Shown piece after piece: positions 34,404-40,813 of a stretch of 64,000 nucleotides of DNA (positions are counted from its first letter, which is position 1; every line of letters starts with the position of its first letter). Under the pieces are notes generated by a model. It did not search any database, was not told where the DNA came from, and saw only the letters and a program-made list of their open reading frames with translations. A program made the translations under genes and the position numbers. This DNA comes from Dechloromonas sp. H13 (GTDB lineage Bacteria > Pseudomonadota > Gammaproteobacteria > Burkholderiales > Rhodocyclaceae): contig NZ_SSXX01000006.1 in NCBI RefSeq assembly GCF_009469615.1, forward strand, positions 145,441-209,440, read 5' to 3'.

Positions 34404-34844
34404 TCATGGCTTCCCTGGCGCCACTTCTTTTGTCGCCATCCTTTCCCGCTCCATACGCTCGGTCACATCACGCACCATCGCAACCGACCCGATAACCGCC
34501 CCTGCCGCATCGAAGACCAGGGCAAAACTCATCTCGACATAAAGCTTGCTCCCTGACTTGTGCTGCGCCCGGGTAAGCGTCGGGCGGCCATGCAGCCGCG
34601 TTGTACCGCTTGCCATGGCAGCATCGAAACCACGCCAGTGCGCAGCACGCAAATGCTCGGGGATGATCAGGTCCAGGCTCTGCCCAAGCGCCTCGGCGGC
34701 GGTGTAGCCAAACATTGCTGTCGCCGCGGCGTTCCAGCGTTCGATCATGCCTTGCCGGTCGGAATAGATGATGGCATCGGCAGTCTGTTCGACTATCAAA
34801 TCCCCGAGCAGGGATACTGGCTGTTTAGCGCTGCTCATCGTCAT
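34404..34844 (-). CDS. PAS-domain protein
   Basis: 146 residues, a single PAS domain (about 15-130): IIYSDRQGMIERWNAAATAMFGYTAAEALGQ, DLIIPEHLRAAHWRGF and VAMVRDVTERMERER. This is the usual layout of a haem- or flavin-type sensor PAS, but there is no output domain, so it may be a one-domain signalling partner. It overlaps the nsrR end by 20 bases and is therefore cotranscribed with nsrR; NO or redox sensing is inferred. Confidence 0.87.
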   Translation of the reverse strand: MTMSSAKQPVSLLGDLIVEQTADAIIYSDRQGMIERWNAAATAMFGYTAAEALGQSLDLIIPEHLRAAHWRGFDAAMASGTTRLHGRPTLTRAQHKSGSKLYVEMSFALVFDAAGAVIGSVAMVRDVTERMERERMATKEVAPGKP

Positions 34845-35316
34845 CTCCAGTAAGCGAGTCCGTCGTTACCATCTGGCTGGCGGTTTCGCTGCATGGTATC
34901 GCCGGGATGAGTCCTTGCGGATTCCCCAGCAGATCCGCCAGCGTATAGCCATCAAGCACCAGGAACAGTGCGTTCAAAGCCTCATCGAGAATGGCGTTCA
35001 GATGGCATGCTCCCTGAATCCGGCAGGTAGCGTTGGCACCGAAGCATTCAACCAGCGTGAAATCGCTTTCGGTCTGCCGGATCACATCACCGAGCACAAT
35101 GTTCTGCGGCGCAACGGCCAGCCGCATTCCCCCACCCTTGCCGCGAACCGTCTCGACCAAGCCGCAGCGGCCTAGCTGATGCACGACCTTCATCAGATGG
35201 CTTTCGGAAATGCCATGGCCGGCAGCGATCTCGGCGATCGTCGCCAGTCGGTCCGGCTGCGCGCCAAGGTACATCAGGACGCGCAGGCTGTAGTCGGAAA
35301 AGGTACTCAGGCGCAT
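34825..35316 (-). CDS. nsrR: NsrR, Rrf2-family nitric-oxide sensor
   Basis: 163 residues. Rrf2 winged helix at 1-60 (TFSDYSLRVLMYL, GISESHLMKVVHQL) and three Cys in the sensor loop at 91, 98 and 104 (CFGANATCRIQGAC), the 2Fe-2S/4Fe-4S ligand pattern of NsrR. NO destroys the cluster and relieves repression. An NsrR-type palindrome lies at 35327-35349, directly before its start and before the divergent ccoG gene. Rrf2 relatives with other targets share the fold, but Cys spacing and operator support NsrR. Confidence 0.88.
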   Translation of the reverse strand: MRLSTFSDYSLRVLMYLGAQPDRLATIAEIAAGHGISESHLMKVVHQLGRCGLVETVRGKGGGMRLAVAPQNIVLGDVIRQTESDFTLVECFGANATCRIQGACHLNAILDEALNALFLVLDGYTLADLLGNPQGLIPAIPCSETASQMVTTDSLTGDDDEQR

Positions 35317-35326
35317 ATCAGCTTAT

Positions 35327-35349
35327 AAGATATATTTAATATATTGCTT
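35327..35349. promoter_or_regulatory. NsrR-like operator between nsrR and ccoG
   Basis: Two 11-base arms, AAGATATATTT and ATATATTGCTT, are separated by one A; the arms agree at 8 of 11 positions as an inverted repeat, the 11-1-11 layout of NsrR sites. It is 10 bp before nsrR and 98 bp before ccoG, so it could repress both. Confidence 0.6.
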
Positions 35350-35446
35350 ATGGCAAAGAAGCTTGTTAGGATCAAGATCTATTTCATTTATACCTTATGG
35401 CAAATGCCCGGCGCAATCCATACCGATCGCCCTCGCTGAAGCAAGA

Positions 35447-36853
35447 ATGTCAAAGCCGCCCGCTACCAGGAAAGTCTTCGAGATCAAGCCGGTCGCCGAC
35501 CCGGACGCCAAGGTCTACCCGCGTTCGATCAGCGGCCCCTACACGCGCTGGCGCTGGGTTTGCGTCTGGCTGACCCAGATCGTCTTCTACGGCCTGTGCT
35601 GGCTGCCTTGGCACGGTCGACAGGCGGTGTTGTTCGACATCGACAACCGCAAGTTCTATTTCTTCGATCTCGTTCTCTGGCCGCAGGACACGATCTATCT
35701 CGTGCTGCTGATGATTCTCGGGGCACTGGCGCTGTTCCTGTTCACCGCCGTGGCCGGGCGCCTGTGGTGCGGGTACGCCTGCCCGCAGACCGTCTATACG
35801 GAAATCTTCCTCTGGTTCGAGAAAGTCATCGAAGGCGAACGGCCGCAGCGGATCAAGCTCGATGCGGCGCCGTGGTCGCCGCGCAAGCTGGCGATCAAGA
35901 GCGCCAAGCATGCCACCTGGGGATTCTTCTCGCTGTGGACCGGGATCACCTTCGTCGGTTACTTCATGCCGATCCGCGAGTTGATGCACGATCTGGTCAC
36001 CCTGTCGCCCGGCGCGTGGTCGGCGTTCTGGGTGGTGTTCTACGCCTTCGCCACCTACGGCAATGCCGGTTTCCTGCGCGAGCAGATGTGCCGGCAGATT
36101 TGCCCATACGCCCGTTTCCAGTTCGTGATGCTCGACCCGGATACGCTGATCATTGCCTACGATACCGTGCGCGGCGAATCGCGCGGCGCCCGCGCCAAGG
36201 GGAGCGACCCACGCGCCCTGGGTCTCGGCGATTGCGTGGACTGCGGCATCTGCGTCCAGGTCTGCCCGACCGGGATCGATATCCGCAACGGCCTGCAGAA
36301 CGAGTGCATCGGCTGTGCCGCCTGCATCGATGCCTGCGACCAGGTGATGGACAAGATGAATTACCCGCGCGGCCTGATCCGCTACTCGACTGAAAATGCG
36401 GTCAGCATGCGCTACACGCCAATGGATATCGTCCGTCGGGCCGCCCGGCCACGGGTAATCATCTACACCGCCATCCTGGTTCTGCTCACGCTGGCGACCG
36501 CCTGGTCCCTGGCTACCCGCATCCCGCTGAAGGTCAACGTCCTGAAGGATCGCAACGTGCTCTCCCGCGAGGCGGACGACGGCGCGATCGAGAATACGTA
36601 TCGCCTGCAGATCATGAATACCGGCGACCAGACCCGGACCTTCCGCATCAGCATCGGAGGAATCGACGGCATCCGCCTCGCCGGGGACAACGAAGTCACT
36701 ATCGCCGGCGGCGAGATCGGCACGCAGACGGCGGTCGTCAGGGCGGATCCCGGGGCAACGGGCAGCGGTGCCACCCCGATCACTTTCGGCATAGCGGACG
36801 TGGCCGATACCAGCGTCGCCGTCACCGAGCACTCAAAGTTCTGGATGCCTTAA
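35447..36853 (+). CDS. ccoG: CcoG/RdxA/FixG polyferredoxin
   Basis: 468 residues from the ATG at 35447; an earlier in-frame ATG at 35363 would add an unlikely 28-residue leader. Three to five membrane helices surround WCGYACPQTVY and CRQICPYARFQ; a ferredoxin pair follows (CVDCGICVQVCP, CIGCAACIDAC), then an Ig-like C-terminal domain ending in the periplasm. CcoG is the cupric reductase needed for the copper centre of cbb3 oxidase. Divergent from nsrR across the NsrR-like site, so NO may induce it. Ends 9 bp from the convergent small gene. Confidence 0.9.
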   Translation: MSKPPATRKVFEIKPVADPDAKVYPRSISGPYTRWRWVCVWLTQIVFYGLCWLPWHGRQAVLFDIDNRKFYFFDLVLWPQDTIYLVLLMILGALALFLFTAVAGRLWCGYACPQTVYTEIFLWFEKVIEGERPQRIKLDAAPWSPRKLAIKSAKHATWGFFSLWTGITFVGYFMPIRELMHDLVTLSPGAWSAFWVVFYAFATYGNAGFLREQMCRQICPYARFQFVMLDPDTLIIAYDTVRGESRGARAKGSDPRALGLGDCVDCGICVQVCPTGIDIRNGLQNECIGCAACIDACDQVMDKMNYPRGLIRYSTENAVSMRYTPMDIVRRAARPRVIIYTAILVLLTLATAWSLATRIPLKVNVLKDRNVLSREADDGAIENTYRLQIMNTGDQTRTFRISIGGIDGIRLAGDNEVTIAGGEIGTQTAVVRADPGATGSGATPITFGIADVADTSVAVTEHSKFWMP

Positions 36854-36862
36854 CAAGTCCGG

Positions 36863-37099
36863 TTATTCGCCATATCGGCCGGTGCGGTCGACATGGTTAT
36901 CCGGTGCATTTTGGTGCGACGCCACCCTCTCCTTGACGCTCCACGCATACATCAGGGATGACTCGTTGAACTCCTGCCGTGTTTCCAGATCCATCCACCA
37001 GACCAGACGACGGCTGTCCTGACCAAGGTATTTCCACTGCCTCAATTCTCCGCTGCAGAGTTCGATCGTATATACGGCGTTGATATCGAGAGCGATCAT
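36863..37099 (-). CDS. unknown small family, copy 2
   Basis: 78 residues from the ATG at 37099. It shares INAVYTIELCSGE, YLGQDSRRLVWW, QEFNESSLMY and WSVK with the 61-residue product at 8534-8719 and has an extra hydrophilic tail of about 17 residues (SHQNAPDNHVDRTGRYGE). No domain is recognised. It lies 32 bp behind the Dnr-type gene, same strand, so is likely cotranscribed with it. Its last bases overlap one copy of the dispersed 14-mer. Confidence 0.75.
   Translation of the reverse strand: MIALDINAVYTIELCSGELRQWKYLGQDSRRLVWWMDLETRQEFNESSLMYAWSVKERVASHQNAPDNHVDRTGRYGE
36879..36892 (-). repeat. dispersed 14-mer motif, copy 8
   Basis: Minus strand GTCGACCGCACCGG, 12 of 14, within the C-terminal codons of the small gene; flank CCAAAATGCACCGG. 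Confidence 0.45.
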
Positions 37100-37131
37100 G
37101 GCTGAAGTCGCATGTCTTGAGCATGCATCGG

Positions 37132-37827
37132 CTACGCCAAACCAAGTTGCAGCCGGGATACGCTGTCGATGTGGATGTCGCGCCCGTGGATGGCGAAGTA
37201 ACCCTGCTCGCTCAAATCGTGCAGGATGCGGGAGAAATACTCGGGGCTGAGATTCAGGCGCGAAGCGATGACGCCTTTGGGCGCCGACAGCCTGACTACC
37301 GCAGATTCGTTGCAGGGCTCCTGGACAGCCGCTTCGCGCAGCAGGAAGGTGAGTACGCGCGCTGCCCCGGTGTGCAGCGTGTATCCCTCCAGGTCGATCA
37401 TCAGGTCGTGCAGGCGTCTTGACATGCCGTTCAGCAGCCGGTGGGCGAAACCGGGGTTGCGGGCGATGAGATCGAGAATCGCCGTCCCGGCGACCTGCAG
37501 CACCAGCGTGTCGCACAGCGCCTGGGCATGCGCGCGGTACGGCTCGTCCAGCAGCAGTTCGGCCTCGCCGAAGCTCTGGCCCGCCTGCAGGATGTCGACC
37601 ACTTTCTCGCTGCCCTGCGTTGACGAAAACGCCACCTTCAGCTGGCCGTACATCACCACATGCAGGCCAGGACAGGTTTCTCCCGTTCGAAACAGCGTGC
37701 CGCACTTTTCGAGAACGACTACCTTGCTGGCCTTGGCAAGCTGCTGAATCTCCCCGCCCGGAAGGTCATCGAACAATGGGACGCGACCCAGATGGGTCTC
37801 TTTATGGACAGGCTTCGAGTCGCGCAT
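37132..37827 (-). CDS. dnr: Crp/Fnr-family regulator, Dnr type
   Basis: 231 residues from ATG 37827, which has CAGGAG upstream; a longer frame from 37863 lacks it. cNMP-binding-like barrel at about 20-140, dimer helix, then the HTH at about 180-220 (GVIASRLNLSPEYFSRILHDLSEQGYFAI). The N-terminal four-Cys cluster of FNR is missing, so it is not an oxygen sensor of the FNR kind; Dnr senses NO through haem. A perfect TTGAT-CTGG-ATCAA box 66 bp upstream fits autoregulation or control by a relative. Dnr controls nos, nir and nor genes. Confidence 0.83.
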   Translation of the reverse strand: MRDSKPVHKETHLGRVPLFDDLPGGEIQQLAKASKVVVLEKCGTLFRTGETCPGLHVVMYGQLKVAFSSTQGSEKVVDILQAGQSFGEAELLLDEPYRAHAQALCDTLVLQVAGTAILDLIARNPGFAHRLLNGMSRRLHDLMIDLEGYTLHTGAARVLTFLLREAAVQEPCNESAVVRLSAPKGVIASRLNLSPEYFSRILHDLSEQGYFAIHGRDIHIDSVSRLQLGLA

Positions 37828-37892
37828 CGCTGCTCCTGGCGGGGGACTTGGGTGGTCGGGCACCCAATGTGCCGCCGCCGGGCGAGCCCGGC

Positions 37893-37906
37893 TTGATCTG
37901 GATCAA
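37893..37906. promoter_or_regulatory. perfect FNR/Dnr box
   Basis: TTGAT-CTGG-ATCAA, an exact 5-4-5 palindrome, 66 bp before the dnr start on the minus strand. The distance fits a site centred near -41.5 of a class II promoter. Confidence 0.85.
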
Positions 37907-38041
37907 ATCAATCCGAACGCCCTATGCCTGCCCCTACCTAAATGACTAGACCGAACTCCGCCTTGCGAATGGCTCCGGCCTACACAGAAAGTCTCGAAGG
38001 GTCGTTTTTCGGGTCCACACTCGGCTTGGCGAAGCCAAGCC

Positions 38042-38137
38042 CTAGGCATGCGAGAGATAGCCGTTGGTGGCGAGCGCCAGTCCGGGCGCGAGGACGGCGG
38101 GCAGAACGGCGGCGTGAATGAGTTGGCGAATGCGCAT
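38042..38137 (-). pseudogene. stub of a FadL/OmpP1-like gene (signal peptide only)
   Basis: ATG 38137 follows CCGGAG and opens 31 codons: a basic start (MRIRQLIH), hydrophobic core and ALA cut site, then ATNGYLSH, the usual mature start of FadL-like porins, which goes on with GYG. Here a TAG follows after one Ala. Behind it, the next 60 bases in another frame still look like coding DNA (GLGFAKPSVDP). This is best read as a truncated or frameshifted gene with most of the body deleted. Confidence 0.5.
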
Positions 38138-38291
38138 TGGGGAACTCCGGATGTTTCCTGTCGTTTGAATGGAGGCGCCAGCCTAAGCAGGCGGTTGCGC
38201 AAACCCAACGACGCGCTTCTTCGATGCTTATTCCCCAGGCGTTGAGCACCATTTGCCGCGGTCGACATATGGAAATAGCCAAAAATTCTTT

Positions 38292-38305
38292 GTCGACCGC
38301 AACAG
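38292..38305 (+). repeat. dispersed 14-mer motif, copy 9 (exact)
   Basis: GTCGACCGCAACAG exactly, preceded by GCCAAAAATTCTTT. Forty bases upstream GCGGTCGACATATGGAAATA is an opposite half copy. Intergenic. Confidence 0.75.
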
Positions 38306-38446
38306 GCCGTCGCACAATGGCCCGACACCGCCGGATTTAATCGATAACTTGCCAGGGCGGACGACAAATACTGGCTAAAGTGTCGCTCGCTCCACATCCC
38401 CGGGAGCCGGCCTCGCCGGACTCAACGGGGAGCAAGGAGCTAGAAC

Positions 38447-38629
38447 ATGGTTCTCACCCTCGAACTGCCGATCCGGCACATTTCCCCCGACCCACTTTCC
38501 GCCTACGAAACCCGCTTCGGCGCCCTGCCGAGCTGGCTCGACGAGATCGACGCCGGCGAAGCGCGGGCCTTGGCGCGCCTGGCGCTGCGCCGCGGCGCCC
38601 CGCTCTGCCCCGCCGATCATCTGTCCTGA
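38447..38629 (+). CDS. 60-residue protein, unknown
   Basis: ATG has AAGGAG at about 38433 and the stop runs directly into the ATG of the next gene. Starts MVLTLELPIRHI; no signal peptide, no Cys pair except one near the end (PLCPADH). I recognise no domain. The strong ribosome site and the stop-start contact make it likely to be translated; it may be a small partner of the DsrE-like protein. Confidence 0.6.
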   Translation: MVLTLELPIRHISPDPLSAYETRFGALPSWLDEIDAGEARALARLALRRGAPLCPADHLS

Positions 38630-38968
38630 ATGAATCAGCCCGTGACGCAGGCCAGCGCGCTGCTCAGCTGGCCGACGCTGCGCTTGCTGAAGACGACCGG
38701 CACGGCTACCCGCATCCACGTCGTCAGCCAAGGGCGCGGCATAGATTTCCTGCTCAAGGATGCCTGCGAGGCGAATGGCGAGCCCTATGCCGGCAAGGTC
38801 AAGCCGCTCGCCGCGCAGGGCGTGCAGTTCGAGATCTGCCGCAATACGCTGAAGGGTCGCAACCTGGGCGACGGCGCGGTGGATGCCAATGCCACCGTCG
38901 TGCCTGCCGGCGTGGCCGAAATCGCCCGCCTGCAGATCGAGGAAAAGGCCGCCTACCTCAAGCCCTGA
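38630..38968 (+). CDS. DsrE-like protein
   Basis: 112 residues. RIHVVSQGRGIDFLL, GVQFEICRNTLKGRNLG and VVPAGVAEIARLQIEEKAAYLKP are typical of the DsrE/DsrF-like (intracellular sulfur transfer) family, with the conserved Cys in EICRNTL (near 64). The usual signal peptide is absent; the gene starts right at the stop of the 60-residue gene, so that is probably the real start. Function unclear; sulfur or thiol carrier is possible. Confidence 0.82.
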   Translation: MNQPVTQASALLSWPTLRLLKTTGTATRIHVVSQGRGIDFLLKDACEANGEPYAGKVKPLAAQGVQFEICRNTLKGRNLGDGAVDANATVVPAGVAEIARLQIEEKAAYLKP

Positions 38969-38990
38969 GGTTTTGCGGCGGACGGAGGGT

Positions 38991-39344
38991 CTAGCTCGGG
39001 CGCTTCTGGCCCTGCATCAGCCACGAGAAAAGCCAACTGGCCAGGCTATAGACGATGGAACCGAACAGGGCGGCGAAGAAGCCATCGACCCGGAAGCCGC
39101 TCAGGATGTCGCTGGCGAACCAGAACAACAGCGCATTGATGACGAACAGGAACAGCCCCAGCGTCAGCAAGGTGACCGGCAAGGTGAGCAGGATGAAGAT
39201 CGGGCGGATCACCGTATTGACCAGCCCGAGGATCACCACGGCGATCAGGGCGGAATACAGGGTGTCGATGTGCACCCCGGGAACGATGTAAGGCACCAGA
39301 AGGAGCGCGACCGCGTTCAACAGCCAGACCAGGAACAGCTTCAT
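38991..39344 (-). CDS. phage-holin-family membrane protein (YvlD-like)
   Basis: 117 residues, four closely packed membrane helices: about 3-20, 29-50, 57-75 and 85-108. It matches the four-helix holin superfamily IV proteins that occur singly in bacterial chromosomes, not next to phage genes. Function unknown; a small cell-envelope protein. No lysis gene nearby. Confidence 0.88.
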   Translation of the reverse strand: MKLFLVWLLNAVALLLVPYIVPGVHIDTLYSALIAVVILGLVNTVIRPIFILLTLPVTLLTLGLFLFVINALLFWFASDILSGFRVDGFFAALFGSIVYSLASWLFSWLMQGQKRPS

Positions 39345-39831
39345 GAGGGTTATGCCTTCGTGATTGGACGATGCCGCGATTATAGTGGCGAGCCCGTGCG
39401 TCGTCGCCCTGTCCCGGCAGCCATCGACCAGAAAAAACAGCCACGCGAGGTGGTGGCCAAAAACGCAAGAGCGCTGGAGAGAGACGGCGCCAAGAACCTG
39501 ACGGCTATTGACGCGTCACAACGTTAACATCGCCACTAGGGAACCAGAACGACATTGTGTTGATATGCATATGCGTGCCAGTGCCGGCACGAATTGTTGC
39601 CTGGGGGTGCTAAGGGGAGTTGATGCACGGCTTGATGTGACGGCGCATTGCTCGGTGGCACAGATCGAGGAGTTGCTGGACGCCCTGGAACGGATTACCG
39701 ATGAGCGTAGCCGGACGAATCGAAGCTTGGAGACGATCCGCCGGGAACAAGTTGGGAAGTCGAGTCCCCAATTTTTCCCCACAGAAAGCAAAAAGGCCAA
39801 TCCGAAGATTGACCTAAGTGCATGTTCTGAA
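39345..39831. other. 487 bp region before tRNA-Arg
   Basis: No intact gene. A frame near 39615-39750 reads DARLDVTAHCSVAQIEELLDALERI, which recalls the C-terminus of fold-type I PLP enzymes and may be a relic; evidence is thin. The last 50 bp are the tRNA terminator and 3' repeat. It forms the tRNA-proximal edge of the possible island. Confidence 0.4.
39790..39814 (-). terminator. terminator of tRNA-Arg
   Basis: Minus strand GGTCAATC-TTCG-GATTGGCC then TTTTT. The decayed copy at 33940-33964 has TCCG in the loop. Confidence 0.85.
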
Positions 39832-39908
39832 TGGCGCGCCCGGAGCGATTCGAACGCCCGACCCTCTGGTTCGTAGCCAGATACTCTATCCAACTGAGCT
39901 ACGGGCGC
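39832..39908 (-). tRNA. tRNA-Arg (anticodon ACG)
   Basis: 77 bases with CCA encoded. Acceptor arms GCGCCCG and CGGGCGC pair fully; discriminator G. D-loop AGCTCAGTTGGATAGAG, anticodon stem CTGGCT-ACG-AACCAG, variable GGGTC, T-loop GTTCGAATC. ACG (read as ICG) decodes CGU/CGC/CGA. The 3' end with terminator is repeated 5,850 bp away. Confidence 0.96.
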
Positions 39909-39974
39909 GCTGTCAGAGCCGCGCATTATACGGATGAACGCGTAGAATGCAAGCCCTTCCACAGAAACTGGATC

Positions 39975-40241
39975 ATGAGCACGATTTCCGTTCACATGCC
40001 GAAATACCCGGAGTGCTGGCAAAGCTGCGGATCGTGCGCCAGCGGCAACGTTTTCATCCTCGAATTGCTGGTGAAGGTCGGCGACGTGATCGAGCGTGAC
40101 GACAACCTGCTGACGCTGGAAACCGGCAAGGTGGCGCTGGATATTCCCTCGCCCCAAGCCGGCCGCGTGCTTGCGATTCATGTCACAGAGGGCGATACAG
40201 TTGATGAGGGAGCGCTCCTGGTAACCCTGGAATCAACTTGA
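39975..40241 (+). CDS. stand-alone lipoyl/biotinyl-like domain protein with a Cys cluster
   Basis: 88 residues from ATG 39975. The whole protein is one biotinyl/lipoyl domain: ILELLVKVGDVIERDDNLLTLETGKVALDIPSP with Lys in ETGKVAL at the attachment hairpin, then the second half GRVLAIHVTEGDTVDEGALLVTLE. Unusual is the N-terminal stretch ECWQSCGSCASGNVF, with a C-x3-C-x2-C set. No E2 or carboxylase gene is next to it. Could carry lipoate in a redox role or be a GcvH-like or carrier protein; unclear. Confidence 0.82.
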   Translation: MSTISVHMPKYPECWQSCGSCASGNVFILELLVKVGDVIERDDNLLTLETGKVALDIPSPQAGRVLAIHVTEGDTVDEGALLVTLEST

Positions 40242-40273
40242 CCAGACCCTGCCAGAGCCAGACCCTGCCAGAG
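40242..40273. repeat. 16-base tandem duplication
   Basis: CCAGACCCTGCCAGAG occurs twice in direct contact (40242-40257, 40258-40273), right behind the lipoyl-like gene. Confidence 0.85.
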
Positions 40274-40293
40274 GCCCGGCTCGCCCCCTGCGA

Positions 40294-40626
40294 CTACTTT
40301 GGGGCGTCGACCACCATGCCACTGCGGATCTCCCGGACACCCTTGACGCTGCTGGCCAGATCCAGCGCGCGGCGCAGCGCGTTTTCGTCGGGCACCGTGC
40401 CGCCGATCGTCACCACGCCGGCCCTGGTGTTCACCCTGAACTGTCCGCCGGCCAAGCCGATGTCGGTACGCAACAAGGTTTCGATCCTTTCATTCAGCGT
40501 GGCATCGGGTGCTTCGACAGTCGCCGCCATCCCCTGCGGATTGTCAATGGCGAACGCGGTCAGTCCAATACCGCCGGAAAGGCTGACGGCAAACAGGGCA
40601 ATTGCCGCGGAATAGCGCTTGGACAT
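40294..40626 (-). CDS. exported BON-domain protein
   Basis: 110 residues, signal peptide 1-26, then one BON domain (LNERIETLLRTDIGLAGGQFRVNTRAGVVTIGGTVPDENALRRALDLASSVKGVREI). BON domains bind phospholipid or link envelope proteins; OsmY has two. Probably periplasmic and stress related. Stands alone. Confidence 0.87.
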   Translation of the reverse strand: MSKRYSAAIALFAVSLSGGIGLTAFAIDNPQGMAATVEAPDATLNERIETLLRTDIGLAGGQFRVNTRAGVVTIGGTVPDENALRRALDLASSVKGVREIRSGMVVDAPK

Positions 40627-40813
40627 ATGTACTCCTTTTCGTGTTGGACACGCGGAGGACTACGCGAGGTCCATGCCAGAAACATTTTTCCTATACAAAT
40701 CAGTGACTTTTTGAATTTCGCCGGGCCGCTGGCGGCAGTTGCGTCGCCCGTCGACGACATGATTGCCGGCCCATCGCCGGAAAGCCGGATTTCACAGGCC
40801 CGGCGGGCTGTCG

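Larger units (their letters stand above)
37864..38446. other. 583 bp region between dnr and the 60-residue gene
   Basis: It holds the FNR/Dnr box, the stub of a FadL-like gene (minus strand, 38042-38137), one exact copy of the dispersed 14-mer (38292-38305) and a perfect hairpin, GGCTTGGC-GAA-GCCAAGCC, near 38026. GGCATATTTGCC-like A/T-rich stretches occur near 38250-38290. No intact gene seen; the 164-codon minus-strand frame over it has no family features. Confidence 0.5.

Noticed and set aside
37903..38397. 164-codon minus-strand frame
   Set aside because: No family features, and it overlaps the FadL-like stub with its own ribosome site in another frame.
39508..39876. 122-codon frame before and into tRNA-Arg
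   Set aside because: It runs through the tRNA and its terminator on the wrong strand. Its middle recalls the end of a PLP enzyme but is too short and unsupported to call a gene.
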